Under the pieces are notes generated by a model. That model was given only the letters and a program-made list of their open reading frames with translations. It searched no databases and had not been told where the DNA came from. A stretch of 64,000 nucleotides of DNA from Roseibium sp. HPY-6. GTDB taxonomy: Bacteria > Pseudomonadota > Alphaproteobacteria > Rhizobiales > Stappiaceae. A program made the translations under genes and the position numbers. Shown here piece by piece: positions 26,451 through 35,777 of the stretch (positions within the stretch are counted from its first letter, which is position 1; each line of letters begins with the position of its first letter). The DNA is taken from assembly GCF_040530035.1 (NCBI RefSeq), contig NZ_JBEWCD010000003.1:779501-843500 (forward strand). Reading direction: 5' to 3'.

Positions 26451-27494
26451 ATGCCCGACAAGGCTGCGCAAAAGCAGCGGGGGTCGAGGCCGTCCATCCG
26501 CGACGTTGCGCGGAAGGCGGGGGTTTCACCCGGATGCGTTTCCAATGTGATCAACGGCCGCCGCAAGCTGGACGATCCCATCGGCCGTGCCGTGCTGCAG
26601 GCGGTGCGCGATCTCGGGTATCGCCGCAACACCATGGCGTCCAATCTCCGGCGCAGCCAGAGCCGGATCATCGGGCTCGTAATTCCGAATTTTGAGAACC
26701 CGTTCTTCGCTGAACTGGTCGCAAAGCTGGAACACCGGGCCGAAGCCACCAATTACCGCATCGTTGCCACTTCAAGTCGGGAAGACGCCGATATCGAAGC
26801 GCGGGAGATTGACGAGCTGGTTGGATGGCGCGTGGCGGGAGTATTTGTAATCCCCTCGCTTTATTCCCGTGCTGCGGAGCTTGTTGCGGCCAACGAGACG
26901 CCCTTTGTCTTTCTTGACCGCATTCAGCAGGATGCTGCGACCGACGGTGTCGGGGTCAACAATGCCGACGCCAGCGCGATGTTGATGCGCAAACTCTTTG
27001 AAACCGGTCATCGCCGCATCCTTGTCGCTTATTTGGGAGACGGGATCGACAATGTCGCGGAACGCCTGGAAGGGGTGCGTGCTGCCGTTGCCGGACATAA
27101 CGAGACAGTCGCCGTCGACTATCTGCCGACAGGCGACAGCGTTGAGGGAGCACGCGCTGCGCTTGGGTCATATTTTGACGAAAACCCAAAGCCGGACGCC
27201 GTTTTCTGCCTGTTCAATACGGCTACGTTGGCTGCCTATGGCTTGCTGCAGGAACGGGGTTTTGTCCTGGGGCGCGACACCGCACTCGCCGGTTTCGACG
27301 ACAGCGCCTGGATGGCGCATGTTCATCCGCCCGTTGCGGCAATCGTCCAGCCCATCGAGGAAATCGCAAGGGTTGCCTGGGAGCGGCTCTTGGCCCGGAT
27401 AGAGGGCGACCGGTCGCCCCCGGAAACGATCCGCATTGATTGCCGCGTGGAGACCCGGGGATCCCTTGGTCCCGGTCAGTCGCCGGAGCGGTGA
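26451..27494 (+). CDS. LacI-family transcriptional regulator
   Basis: A 347-residue LacI/GalR protein. The DNA-binding domain includes SIRDVARKAGVSPGCVSNVING at about residues 15-36 and the hinge helix follows. The periplasmic-binding-protein-like effector domain begins IIGLVIPNFENPFFAEL. ATG 26451 has AAGGAGGAG 7 bases upstream; a TTG two codons earlier is less likely. It precedes an ABC sugar operon and probably represses it and itself through the CG-centred palindrome at 26410, released by a sugar ligand. Confidence 0.92.
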   Translation: MPDKAAQKQRGSRPSIRDVARKAGVSPGCVSNVINGRRKLDDPIGRAVLQAVRDLGYRRNTMASNLRRSQSRIIGLVIPNFENPFFAELVAKLEHRAEATNYRIVATSSREDADIEAREIDELVGWRVAGVFVIPSLYSRAAELVAANETPFVFLDRIQQDAATDGVGVNNADASAMLMRKLFETGHRRILVAYLGDGIDNVAERLEGVRAAVAGHNETVAVDYLPTGDSVEGARAALGSYFDENPKPDAVFCLFNTATLAAYGLLQERGFVLGRDTALAGFDDSAWMAHVHPPVAAIVQPIEEIARVAWERLLARIEGDRSPPETIRIDCRVETRGSLGPGQSPER

Positions 27495-27584
27495 AAAGAA
27501 TACCGGCGTGAGTGCGCCGGGTTGGAAGTGAGGGTGACGCAGAAGCGCCCGAAACGCACAGACGACAAAAGTGGAGGAAAGCAA

Positions 27585-28532
27585 ATGTTCAAGGAGTTGA
27601 CTGTAACTGCCTTTGTGGCGCTGCTGGCCGTACCAGCACAGGCCGAAACCTATGGCGTTCTGATGAAAACCCTGTCGAATCCGTTTTGGGGTGCAATGGA
27701 ACTGGGCGTCCGCGACGGCGCCAGTGAAGCGGGCGTTGAATACTATCTGCAGGCCGTGGAAAGCGATCAGGCCGCCGAGCCGCAGCTTAACGTCTGCAAT
27801 ACGATGCTTGAGCGTCAGCCCGATGCGATGATCACCGCGGCAATCAACTCGACGATCCTGTTGCCCTGCCTGAAACGGGCGACCGAAATGGGCATTCCGG
27901 TCGTCGATCTTGACGGCAATCTTGACCACAAGATTGCCACCGATGCAGGCGTCGACATCGCGTTCTCGATCGGCTCGGACAATGTGGCCGCGGGTGCCCA
28001 GGGCGCGGAGTGGCTCGTCGGTCAGGTCGGTGCGGATGCCACAGGCCCGGTTCTGGTCATTGAGGGCCTGTCCGGCAATGTCACGGGTCAGAAGCGTGCC
28101 AATGGTTTTTCGGAAAAACTTGCCGAACTGGCTCCCGGGCTTGAAATCGTTGCCTCGCTTCCGGGGGACTGGGATCGCGGCAAGGCTGCCAACATCACCA
28201 ACGATATCCTGACATCCAATCCGGAACTCGTCGCCATATTCGCCGCAAATGACGGCATGGCGCTCGGTGCGGTTGAAACCGTCTACGCAGCTGGAAAAGG
28301 CGATCAGGTGACGGTGATTGGTGTTGATGGTAATTCCGATGCGGTCAAGTCGATCAAGTCCGGCCGGCTCAATGCGTCCGTGGCGCAGCTGCCGTATCTG
28401 GTCGGCAAGCAGGCCGTCGAGATGGTGAAGGCCGGTGGCGATCAGCCGGACTGGGTCTATGTCCCGACCATGGTGCTGACAAAGGAGGTGCTTGAAAGCG
28501 GCTCCGACCCGATGCTCGAATACGTCAAGTAA
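27585..28532 (+). CDS. Sugar ABC transporter binding protein (RbsB/FrcB-like)
   Basis: A 315-residue periplasmic sugar-binding protein of the ribose/fructose class. A signal peptide covers residues 1-20 (TVTAFVALLAVPAQA), and the mature part begins YGVLMKTLSNPFWGAMELG. ATG 27585 is preceded by GTGGAGG with good spacing. With the LacI gene upstream and permease, ATPase, epimerase and kinase downstream, the order resembles frcRBCAK of rhizobia with an added epimerase. The ligand could be fructose, allulose or a related ketose. Confidence 0.9.
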   Translation: MFKELTVTAFVALLAVPAQAETYGVLMKTLSNPFWGAMELGVRDGASEAGVEYYLQAVESDQAAEPQLNVCNTMLERQPDAMITAAINSTILLPCLKRATEMGIPVVDLDGNLDHKIATDAGVDIAFSIGSDNVAAGAQGAEWLVGQVGADATGPVLVIEGLSGNVTGQKRANGFSEKLAELAPGLEIVASLPGDWDRGKAANITNDILTSNPELVAIFAANDGMALGAVETVYAAGKGDQVTVIGVDGNSDAVKSIKSGRLNASVAQLPYLVGKQAVEMVKAGGDQPDWVYVPTMVLTKEVLESGSDPMLEYVK

Positions 28533-28540
28533 CAGCAACA

Positions 28541-28614
28541 ATGCGGGCCGCCGGATCGATGAATGTTCGACCGTGACCGGTTGAACAAACAAAAGCCGGT
28601 CTGGCGGCCCGCAT
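28541..28614 (+). terminator. Intercistronic 12-bp stem structure between sugar-binding protein and permease
   Basis: ATGCGGGCCGCC pairs perfectly with GGCGGCCCGCAT across a 50-base loop that has its own GACCGG/CCGGTC mini-stem. No T-run follows, so an mRNA-stabilising role after the binding-protein gene is more likely than termination. Confidence 0.6.
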
Positions 28615-28629
28615 ACTCCGGGTGGGCAC

Positions 28630-29601
28630 ATGCTGAAAATCCTTGAAAGAACACACGTGCGCGCAGAGTCGCTGGCCGTTCTCCTCGTACTGATCGGCAT
28701 CATGGCGGTGCTGTCGCCCGTGACAGGGTCGGGCGTGCGTGTCTTTCTGACCGCAAACAATTTCTTCAACATCATTTTGGCGAGCGCGACGTTCGGCATT
28801 CTGGCAATCGGTGCAACCTTCGTGATCAGCGCAGCCGGGATTGATCTCTCGCTCGGCTCAGTTCTGGGGCTGGCATCGGTCACGGGCGCGGCCCTTGTCG
28901 TTACGCTCGAGATGCCCTGGTATTTTGCGATCATCGGTTCATTGTGCGCGGGTGCCGCTGCCGGGGCGGTCAACGGTTTCATTATCACGCGCGGACGGGT
29001 TCCCGCGTTCATTGTGACACTCGGAATGCTCGGCATCGCGCGCGGACTGGCGCTGATCATTTCCAGCGGACGCGGAATTTACGGGCTGCCGGAGGAAATC
29101 CTGTTTCTCGGACAGGCGCGGCCATTCGGCGTCCCGACGCCTGTCTTCATTCTTCTCTTCGTCGCGCTTGCCTCTCACTATGTGCTGGCGCACACCCCGT
29201 TTGGACATCACACGCTCGCGCTAGGTGACAATGAGAATTCCGCGCGCGCCACCGGCATCAACATCCGGCGGCAGCGCATGATGCTTTATACGATCTCCGG
29301 CCTGATGGCAGGTATTGCCGGGCTGATTTTCACTGCACGCGTCAACACCGGCGATCCGACCGCCGGTTTGAACTATGAGCTTCTGGCGATCACCGCCGCG
29401 ATCATTGGTGGGACGAACCTCTTCGGCGGACGCGGATCTATCCTCGGAACGATGATTGGCGCGCTCATCATGGGTGTCTTGCAGAACGGGCTCAACCTGA
29501 TGGCCGTGCAGGCCTATTACCAGCAGATGGCCATCGGCGCGGTCCTGATCGCTGCTGTCTGGCTCGACCAGATCCGGACACGGGGGAGGTCGCTGCAATG
29601 A
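28630..29601 (+). CDS. Sugar ABC permease (RbsC/FrcC-like)
   Basis: A 323-residue inner-membrane permease of the ribose class with about eight to ten hydrophobic segments. Family markers are IGATFVISAAGIDLSLGSV near residue 60 and GDNENSARATGINIRRQRM near 200, the loop contacting the ATPase. It starts 97 bases after the binding-protein stop and overlaps the ATPase gene by 4 bases. Confidence 0.92.
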   Translation: MLKILERTHVRAESLAVLLVLIGIMAVLSPVTGSGVRVFLTANNFFNIILASATFGILAIGATFVISAAGIDLSLGSVLGLASVTGAALVVTLEMPWYFAIIGSLCAGAAAGAVNGFIITRGRVPAFIVTLGMLGIARGLALIISSGRGIYGLPEEILFLGQARPFGVPTPVFILLFVALASHYVLAHTPFGHHTLALGDNENSARATGINIRRQRMMLYTISGLMAGIAGLIFTARVNTGDPTAGLNYELLAITAAIIGGTNLFGGRGSILGTMIGALIMGVLQNGLNLMAVQAYYQQMAIGAVLIAAVWLDQIRTRGRSLQ

Positions 29602-30341
29602 GCCTTCTGGAACTCTCCGGTGTCGAGAAGAGTTTTGGCCCTGTTCAGGTCCTGCATGGGGTCAACCTGACGGTTGATGCGGGCGAGGTGATCGGTCTCG
29701 TTGGCGACAACGGCGCCGGCAAATCCACTCTCATGAAAACAATCACCGGGGTCTACACGACAGACAAGGGACGCATCAGTTTTAACGGCACTGATGTCAC
29801 CGGCCGGAATCCCGGCGAGCGCCGCGAAAGCGGCATCGAAATGATCTATCAGGATCTTGCACTCGCGCCGCAACAGGACGTCGCCAACAACATTTTTCTA
29901 GGGCGGGAGCCGACCAAACGCTTTCTCGGCCTGTTGCCGGGCTTTGTCGACAAGTCGAAGATCGATGCGGAGGCCCAGCACATGATCGACAGGCTGGGTG
30001 TCCATGTTCCCTCGATCCACCTGCCGGTCGGCATGCTGTCGGGCGGTCAGCAGCAGACCATCGCGATTGCCCGCGCCCTGACGTTCAAACCGAAGCTGGT
30101 GATCATGGACGAGCCGACAGCAGCCTTGGCCGTACGTGAGGTGGAAAGCGTGCTGAACCTGATCCGGCAAATGCGCGACGAAGGCATCGCGACAATTCTG
30201 ATCAGCCATCGCCTCAACGATGTCTTTGAAGCCTGCGGCCGTATCGTGGTACTGCGCCGTGGAAATGTCATTGCCGATTTGAAACGGGACGAAACCGACA
30301 TGGCGGAAGTCGTCTCTTACATCGTTGGTGCACACGGATAG
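29598..30341 (+). CDS. Sugar ABC ATPase, single domain (FrcA-like)
   Basis: A 247-residue ATPase. It has Walker A GDNGAGKST, the signature LSGGQQQTIAIARAL and Walker B LVIMDEPTAALAV. Unlike RbsA/XylG, which fuse two ATPase domains, this is one domain, the FrcA form, which would act as a homodimer. It overlaps the permease gene (ATGA) and precedes the epimerase by 9 bases. Confidence 0.92.
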   Translation: MSLLELSGVEKSFGPVQVLHGVNLTVDAGEVIGLVGDNGAGKSTLMKTITGVYTTDKGRISFNGTDVTGRNPGERRESGIEMIYQDLALAPQQDVANNIFLGREPTKRFLGLLPGFVDKSKIDAEAQHMIDRLGVHVPSIHLPVGMLSGGQQQTIAIARALTFKPKLVIMDEPTAALAVREVESVLNLIRQMRDEGIATILISHRLNDVFEACGRIVVLRRGNVIADLKRDETDMAEVVSYIVGAHG

Positions 30342-30350
30342 GAACGCGAT

Positions 30351-31205
30351 ATGCCCCGTCTTGGACTGCATGGCCTTGCCTTCACCCCGCTCTGGAATCC
30401 CGGGGAAGCAGACCGCCTGTTGCCGCCGATTACCGCCCATGGCGTGACGGTCATTGAAACACCGCTTCTGGACCCCAAGAATTATGACAGTCTCGGCACC
30501 AGACGCGCGGCTGAGCGCAATGGCGTTGAGATCGTCTGTTCCCTCGGCCTGCCGGCCGACATCGACATCGTGCGCAATCCCGGAGACGCCGTCGACTATC
30601 TCGGTTTTGCGCTGCAGGTGGCGCGCGACGCTGGCGCGGGCGCACTGTCCGGCGTCACCTACGGAACAATCGGCAAGACCTCGGGCGCGCCGGTCACGGA
30701 GCGTGAAAGCGATGCGATCTGCCGTCTTGTTGACCGGGTGGCGCAAAAGGCGCGGGATCTGAATATGCGCCTCGGACTGGAGCCCTGCAACCGGTACGAG
30801 ACCCACCTCTTGAACACGGCCCGACAAACCGCCGAAATCATCGAGAGGGTCGGGGCGCAGAATGTGTTCATTCATCTGGACACCTATCACATGAATATCG
30901 AGGAAGCGGGCATGGCGGACGGGTTTGCGGATGCAGCCGAGCATCTCGGATATGTGCACCTGTCTGAATCCAATCGCGGCGTGCCCGGGCGGGGGACGCT
31001 CGACTGGGCGGCGACCTTCAAGGGACTGGCCGATGTCGGCTTCGAGGGCACAATGACGCTGGAGAGTTTTGTCTATCTGGCTCCGGAGATCGCATCCGGT
31101 CTGGCAGTCTGGCGGCCCGTTACCGATCGCCCGGAGGATGTCATCGAGGTCGGACTTCCATTCCTCGTCGAGCAGGCAGAAGCAGCGGGGCTACGGCTGT
31201 CGTGA
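30351..31205 (+). CDS. Sugar phosphate isomerase/epimerase (TIM-barrel, D-allulose 3-epimerase-like)
   Basis: A 284-residue xylose-isomerase-like TIM barrel. Metal-binding positions of the ketose 3-epimerase family are suggested by the Glu in LGLEPCNRYE, the Asp/His in HLDTYHMNIEE, the His in YVHLSESNRG and the Glu in MTLESF. These enzymes interconvert ketoses such as allulose, tagatose or fructose, or inositol intermediates, with Mn or Co. Its place in a fructose-type transporter operon suggests conversion of an imported rare ketose before phosphorylation. It ends overlapping the kinase. Confidence 0.87.
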   Translation: MPRLGLHGLAFTPLWNPGEADRLLPPITAHGVTVIETPLLDPKNYDSLGTRRAAERNGVEIVCSLGLPADIDIVRNPGDAVDYLGFALQVARDAGAGALSGVTYGTIGKTSGAPVTERESDAICRLVDRVAQKARDLNMRLGLEPCNRYETHLLNTARQTAEIIERVGAQNVFIHLDTYHMNIEEAGMADGFADAAEHLGYVHLSESNRGVPGRGTLDWAATFKGLADVGFEGTMTLESFVYLAPEIASGLAVWRPVTDRPEDVIEVGLPFLVEQAEAAGLRLS

Positions 31206-31840
31206 CCGCGCCCCAGGACATTTCGGTTGAAGACCTTGCGGCCCGGATCGTGGAGCGCGGGCAAACGCAGCGAAGCATCACCGCGGTCTGCGGCCCGCCG
31301 GGCGCGGGAAAGTCTACCCTCTCCGATGAACTTGCCGCAAAGCTGAACGAAAAGGACCCAGGCAGTGCTGCCGTCTTCCCGATGGACGGCTACCATTACG
31401 ATGACCTGATCCTGAATGCGCGCGGATGGCGTCCGCGAAAAGGCGCGCCGCACACGTTCGATGTCGGCGGCTTCCGGCACATGCTGATGCGGCTCAAGCG
31501 AAACGAGGAAGACGAAATCGCGGTCCCCGTCTTTGACCGCAGCATCGAGATCGCGCGCAACAGTGCGCGTGTCATTCCGAGGTCAGTCCGGAACCTGATC
31601 GTCGAGGGAAACTACCTTCTGCTCGACGAAGCCCCCTGGCGCGACCTGGTGCCGCTCTTTGACACCACGGTCTTTTTGAGCGTCCCGCTCACCGAACTTG
31701 AACGACGTCTTGCCGAACGATGGCAGGACCTTTCAGAAACGGACCGCAAGGCAAAGCTGGAAGAAAACGATCTGCCGAACGCCCGACGGGTTGTCAATGG
31801 CAGCCTGCCGGCGGAATTCCAGATCGTCTTCAGACCCTGA
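31202..31840 (+). CDS. P-loop kinase, fructose transport-associated (FrcK/uridine kinase-like)
   Basis: A 212-residue kinase of the uridine/pantothenate kinase fold. The P-loop is GPPGAGKST near residues 31-39, the Walker B-like region is FPMDGYHYDD, and a lid Arg-rich segment follows. It starts at GTG 31202 overlapping the epimerase stop (GTGA). It matches FrcK, found as the last gene of rhizobial fructose operons, whose exact substrate is uncertain. It probably phosphorylates the imported sugar or a nucleoside-like ligand. Confidence 0.85.
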   Translation: MTAPQDISVEDLAARIVERGQTQRSITAVCGPPGAGKSTLSDELAAKLNEKDPGSAAVFPMDGYHYDDLILNARGWRPRKGAPHTFDVGGFRHMLMRLKRNEEDEIAVPVFDRSIEIARNSARVIPRSVRNLIVEGNYLLLDEAPWRDLVPLFDTTVFLSVPLTELERRLAERWQDLSETDRKAKLEENDLPNARRVVNGSLPAEFQIVFRP

Positions 31841-31845
31841 ATAGG

Positions 31846-31863
31846 GCGGCTGTTTTACAGCCC
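31846..31863. terminator. Short hairpin between convergent sugar operons
   Basis: GGCTG-TTTTA-CAGCC (31848-31862) lies in the 27-base gap between the kinase stop and the KduD-like stop. The stem is only 5 bp, so its function is tentative. Confidence 0.3.
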
Positions 31864-31867
31864 CTGC

Positions 31868-32638
31868 CTATCGACCCATCCAGCCTCCATCGATCGTCAC
31901 GATGGAGCCGTGCATGTAGTCTGAGGCGCCAGAAGCCAGGAAGACGGCCGGACCGGCAAAGTCCTCCGTATTGCCCCAGCGCCCGGCAGGAATACGCTCC
32001 AGGATTGACTTCGACCGCACCGGGTCGTTGCGTAGTGCTTCGGTGTTGTCGGTCGCGATGTAACCGGGCGCAATGGCATTCACATTCACGCCTTTTGCGG
32101 CCCATTCATTCGCAAATGCCTTGGTCAGCTGGCCGATCCCGCCTTTTGAAGCCGCGTAGCCCGGAACGGTAATGCCGCCCTGAAAGGTCAGCAGGGACGC
32201 CGTGAAGATGATTTTGCCGGAGCCGCGCGCGACCATTCCCGACCCGATCTCGCGGGTCAAAAGGAATTGCGAGGATAGATTGATTTCAATCACCTCATCC
32301 CAGATATCATCGCCGTGCTCGGTGAGTGGCGCCCGTTTGATCGTACCGGCATTGTTCACCAGGATATCGACGACGGGATGCTCTTCGTTGACCTGCGCCG
32401 CGAAGGCCTTCAAGGCTGACCGGTCGCCAAAATCGCATTGGTAGGCGTGAAAGTTCCTGCCAAGTGCCTTGACCTCGGTTTCGACCGCGCTGCCGGAGCT
32501 TTCCAGGCTGGCACTGACGCCGATGATATCCGCCCCGGCCTCAGCGAGGGCCACCGCCATGGCCTTGCCGATCCCGCGTTTAGCGCCTGTGACAAGTGCG
32601 GTTTTTCCGGCAAGGCTGAAACTGTCCAAAACACTCAT
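31868..32638 (-). CDS. kduD: SDR, 2-dehydro-3-deoxy-D-gluconate 5-dehydrogenase-like
   Basis: A 256-residue classical SDR. The NAD motif is TGAKRGIG at residues 18-25, then NNAGTI, a catalytic Ser in TASLLTFQGG and Tyr/Lys in YAASK. The C-terminal APGYIATDNTEALRNDP and ILERIPAGRWG are hallmarks of KduD. KduD interconverts 2,5-diketo-3-deoxygluconate and KDG. It is the last gene of the minus-strand sugar operon and overlaps the Zn-dehydrogenase gene by 4 bases. Its true substrate may be another keto-deoxy sugar acid. Confidence 0.85.
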   Translation of the reverse strand: MSVLDSFSLAGKTALVTGAKRGIGKAMAVALAEAGADIIGVSASLESSGSAVETEVKALGRNFHAYQCDFGDRSALKAFAAQVNEEHPVVDILVNNAGTIKRAPLTEHGDDIWDEVIEINLSSQFLLTREIGSGMVARGSGKIIFTASLLTFQGGITVPGYAASKGGIGQLTKAFANEWAAKGVNVNAIAPGYIATDNTEALRNDPVRSKSILERIPAGRWGNTEDFAGPAVFLASGASDYMHGSIVTIDGGWMGR

Positions 32639-33669
32639 GCGTCGTTCCCGGTAATCTGGATCATGGATTTGATGGCGCTCGGATTTTGGGTCAGCGCTTC
32701 AAAAGCGCTCTGGATATCCTTGAGCGGCTGGATGTCGGTGATGAAACTGGAGCAGTCGACAACGCCTTGCGCCAGAAGCTGCATGGCCTGATCGTAATCC
32801 TCGGGCCGGTAAACGCGGGCTCCGAAGAGTTCCAACTCGCGCCAGAAGAAGCGGAACATGTCCACATCCGGCTTTTTCGCATGGATGGCAACCATCACGA
32901 TGCGGCCACGTGCGGCGGCGGCATCCGTCATCAGGTCGACCCCGGGCTGGCTTCCAGAAACCTCGAACACCACGTCCGCGCCCTTGCCTCCCGTAAGGTC
33001 ATTGACCTGTTCGGCGGCATCAGACGTTTTCGGATTGATGGTCTTGAAGCCAAGCTTGTCCGCGTAGGCAAGCCGGTTTTCGCTGATCTCGCTGATCGTG
33101 ACGTTGCCGCCGGCATTGCGCGCGACAAGGGCGACCAGAAGTCCGATCGGGCCTCCGCCGATCACAAGCACGTCTTCGCCCGCCTTGACTTGCGCCCGGC
33201 TGACGTCGTGGCAGGCAACGGCCAGCGGTTCGATCAGGGCGGCGTGGGCAAGATCGAGGCCCTCGGGAAGAACATGGATCGTGTGCGCCGGGACGTTCCA
33301 GTATTCCTGGAAGGCTCCTTCCGTATCGATCCCGATGAATTTGAGGTTGTGGCAGATATGCTCATGGCCCGCGAGACAGGCCGGACATTCGCCGCAATGA
33401 TCAAGCGGCCTGACGACAATCCGGTCTCCTTCCGCCAGGCCGTCGACGCCATCTCCGACGGACGCGATGGTGCCGGACATCTCGTGGCCGATCGTGCGCT
33501 CAAAGCCGACACGCTGGTCCATGTGACCGAGAAAGATATGGAGATCGGTCCCGCAGATGCCGCAGTAAGCCACCTTGATCTGGACTTCACCGGGCCCTGG
33601 AGCGGGCACCTGTTTTTGTTCGAGTGAAAATGTTTTGTCGCCGCGATAAACGGCAGCGTTGCTGAGCAT
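32635..33669 (-). CDS. Zinc-dependent alcohol/polyol dehydrogenase
   Basis: A 344-residue medium-chain dehydrogenase. Catalytic zinc ligands are visible in CGICGTDLHIF and GHEMSG, and the structural zinc loop Cys residues in CGECPACLAGHEHIC. The Rossmann motif is VIGGGPIGLLVAL near residue 173. It resembles sorbitol, threonine and L-galactonate 5-dehydrogenases. It would oxidise a hydroxyl of the sugar acid with NAD(P). It follows the enolase-superfamily gene by 8 bases. Confidence 0.88.
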   Translation of the reverse strand: MLSNAAVYRGDKTFSLEQKQVPAPGPGEVQIKVAYCGICGTDLHIFLGHMDQRVGFERTIGHEMSGTIASVGDGVDGLAEGDRIVVRPLDHCGECPACLAGHEHICHNLKFIGIDTEGAFQEYWNVPAHTIHVLPEGLDLAHAALIEPLAVACHDVSRAQVKAGEDVLVIGGGPIGLLVALVARNAGGNVTISEISENRLAYADKLGFKTINPKTSDAAEQVNDLTGGKGADVVFEVSGSQPGVDLMTDAAAARGRIVMVAIHAKKPDVDMFRFFWRELELFGARVYRPEDYDQAMQLLAQGVVDCSSFITDIQPLKDIQSAFEALTQNPSAIKSMIQITGNDA

Positions 33670-33677
33670 GAAGACCT

Positions 33678-34775
33678 CTAGTGGGTAAGGATTTTGTGGG
33701 GTTCAAGAAGCGCCCAATCGAAGACGACCCCGGTACCCGGTGTCTCCGGGGCAACCGCAAGATGGTTTTCTACCTTGAGCGGCTGCTTCGTATATTGATC
33801 GATCGGGAAGGAATGGACCTCGATCCAGCCTGCATTCACTTGTCCGGATACCAGACTGACATGAAGCTCCTGCATGCCGTGACTACAGATCGGCAGATTG
33901 TGCTGACGTGACAGATCGGCAACCTGCAGAAAGCCTGTCACGCCGCCGCAGTTGGAGGCGTCCGGCTGGATGAAACTGAGTTTGGCATCCCTGAATGCGT
34001 ATTCGAATTCATGGATCGTGTGCAGATTTTCACCCATTGCAAGCGGGCAACCCGTTGCGTCCGCGATCTTGCCATATCCTATGTAGTCGTCCGGAATGGT
34101 CGGCTCCTCGAACCAGAGAATATCGTACGGCGCGAACGCGCGTGCCGCGTTGATCGCTTCGTCTACAGACATGGAATAATTCGCGTCGACCATAAAGGCA
34201 ATCTCCGGACCGATGAGTTCCCTCACCGCCGCAATCCTTAAGAGGTCTTCCTCAAGGGTCGGCTGGCCTATCTTGATCTTGACGCCGTTGAACCCGCGGT
34301 TGAGATATCCTTGAATGCTGTCGAGAAGCTTGGGCAACGGAAAATTGAGGTCGATCCCTCCGCAATAGGCCTTACACCGATTGTCGGCGCCACCGGCCAG
34401 TTTCCAGAGCGGCCAGCCGCGTTTCTTGCCTCGGATATCCCACAGCGCAATGTCGACAGCCGAAATCGCGAAGGACGCAATACCGCCGCGGCCGACATAG
34501 TGAATATGCCACTGCATGCCGTCATAAAGGTCTTCGACGGCGCTTGCGTCCTGGCCCAACAAAAACGGGGCCAGGTCGTTGTGAACCATGGCGGCAATCG
34601 CATGTCCGCCCTTGCCGCCCGTATACGTGTAACCCGTCCCCTCTGTTCCGTCGGTGAGCACAACAGTTACCGTCACCAGTTCGAAGAGCGTGTGATCGCC
34701 ATGTTTGGCATCGACAAGGACCTCCGCCAGGGGCACATGGAACAGTTTCGTGCGGATCTCCTTGATCGCGGTCAT
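33678..34775 (-). CDS. Mandelate racemase/muconate lactonizing-family dehydratase
   Basis: A 365-residue enolase-superfamily enzyme. The catalytic pieces are the KxK motif in GVKIKIG near residue 164, metal ligands Asp in VDANYS, Glu in FEEPT and Glu in GENLH, and a catalytic His in CSHGMQELH. It abstracts a proton next to a carboxylate and usually dehydrates a sugar acid to a 2-keto-3-deoxy acid. ATG 34775 is fixed by the ATGA overlap with the permease stop. Adjacent KduD-like and Zn-dehydrogenase genes fit a keto-deoxy acid route. The sugar is not readable. Confidence 0.88.
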   Translation of the reverse strand: MTAIKEIRTKLFHVPLAEVLVDAKHGDHTLFELVTVTVVLTDGTEGTGYTYTGGKGGHAIAAMVHNDLAPFLLGQDASAVEDLYDGMQWHIHYVGRGGIASFAISAVDIALWDIRGKKRGWPLWKLAGGADNRCKAYCGGIDLNFPLPKLLDSIQGYLNRGFNGVKIKIGQPTLEEDLLRIAAVRELIGPEIAFMVDANYSMSVDEAINAARAFAPYDILWFEEPTIPDDYIGYGKIADATGCPLAMGENLHTIHEFEYAFRDAKLSFIQPDASNCGGVTGFLQVADLSRQHNLPICSHGMQELHVSLVSGQVNAGWIEVHSFPIDQYTKQPLKVENHLAVAPETPGTGVVFDWALLEPHKILTH

Positions 34776-35773
34776 TTGGCGAACTCCACATTCGACTGAC
34801 GGTTCATGACCCGCGTCTGGAAGAGGATCACGGCGAACAGGAAGGCGCCCCTTATCACCATTTGCCAATAGGCGCTGAAGCTGATCCAGCCCTTGCCGTT
34901 TTCAAAGTTCAGGATGTTGAACACGAGACCCAGCAGAAGGGCTCCGGCAACGGTTGCGGGGATCGAACCGAGTCCTCCGGTGAGGAGCGTTCCGCCGACC
35001 ACGACCGACGCGATGGCCGAAAGCTCCCAGCCGACGCCTTCAAGCGGTTGTCCGGCGCCGAACCCGGACGCCAGGAAAACGCCCGCAAGCCCGGCGCAGC
35101 CACCGGAAAGCGCGTAGGCAAAGATCTTGGCACGATTGACCTTGAGCCCCATCATGACGGAAGCGTCTTCGCCGCCGCCGACGGCCAGGATCGTCCGGCC
35201 GAGACTGGTCATTTCCAGGACAATCCAGAGGCCGATGACCAGAATGCCGACGATCACGATTGTCCAGGGCACGATCCCCAGGGCCTTTTCCATGCCAAGC
35301 TGGGTGAAGTTCGATCCCCAGTCGACGGCAATCGTTTGGGCTCCGGAAATGACGAGCGAGCCACCCTTTGCACCCAGCATCGTCGCGAGTGTCGCGATAA
35401 AGGGTGGGATCCTGCCGAAGACGATGCAGACCGCATTGAAAAGGCCAAACGCGACGCCCGAGAGAATGGCAAGCGGCATGGCCACCTCGATCCCATAGGG
35501 ACTGAGATAGGCCGCAACGACCGAGGTGAAGGCGGCAACGGACCCGACGGACAGGTCGATGCCGCCAGTCAGGATGACAAAACACATACCGACGGAAATC
35601 GCGATGAACATCGCGTTGTAGTTCAGGAAGGACGTGATGTTGTAGGCACTGCCGAAATTGTCGTAGCGCAACAGTCCGAAGGCGATCAGCACGAACAGCG
35701 CGATCCACACCGCTACCGATTGCGGGTTGCGCGAGATGTATTTGCGCATGTCAAAAGCGTTTTGATCAAGCAC
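34772..35773 (-). CDS. Sugar ABC permease (RbsC-like), second subunit
   Basis: A 333-residue ribose-class permease. It has the [17 protein letters not shown] segment and the [18 protein letters not shown] coupling loop. I chose GTG 35773 because AAAGGA lies 8 bases upstream and it follows the partner permease stop by 4 bases; ATG 35749 (MRKYISRN) is the alternative and would leave a small palindrome in the gap. It forms a heteromeric channel with the permease encoded just before it. Confidence 0.88.
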   Translation of the reverse strand: MLDQNAFDMRKYISRNPQSVAVWIALFVLIAFGLLRYDNFGSAYNITSFLNYNAMFIAISVGMCFVILTGGIDLSVGSVAAFTSVVAAYLSPYGIEVAMPLAILSGVAFGLFNAVCIVFGRIPPFIATLATMLGAKGGSLVISGAQTIAVDWGSNFTQLGMEKALGIVPWTIVIVGILVIGLWIVLEMTSLGRTILAVGGGEDASVMMGLKVNRAKIFAYALSGGCAGLAGVFLASGFGAGQPLEGVGWELSAIASVVVGGTLLTGGLGSIPATVAGALLLGLVFNILNFENGKGWISFSAYWQMVIRGAFLFAVILFQTRVMNRQSNVEFAK

Positions 35774-35777
35774 GGTC

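Noticed and set aside
27168..29060. A 630-codon open frame on the minus strand
   Set aside because: It is antisense to the LacI, binding-protein and permease genes, shows no domain and has the composition of codon-biased complementary DNA.
35751..35765. Perfect palindrome TCAAAA-GCG-TTTTGA as an operator
   Set aside because: With the GTG 35773 start it is coding sequence for the first residues of the permease, and it lies inside a tightly coupled operon. It would matter only if the ATG at 35749 is the true start.
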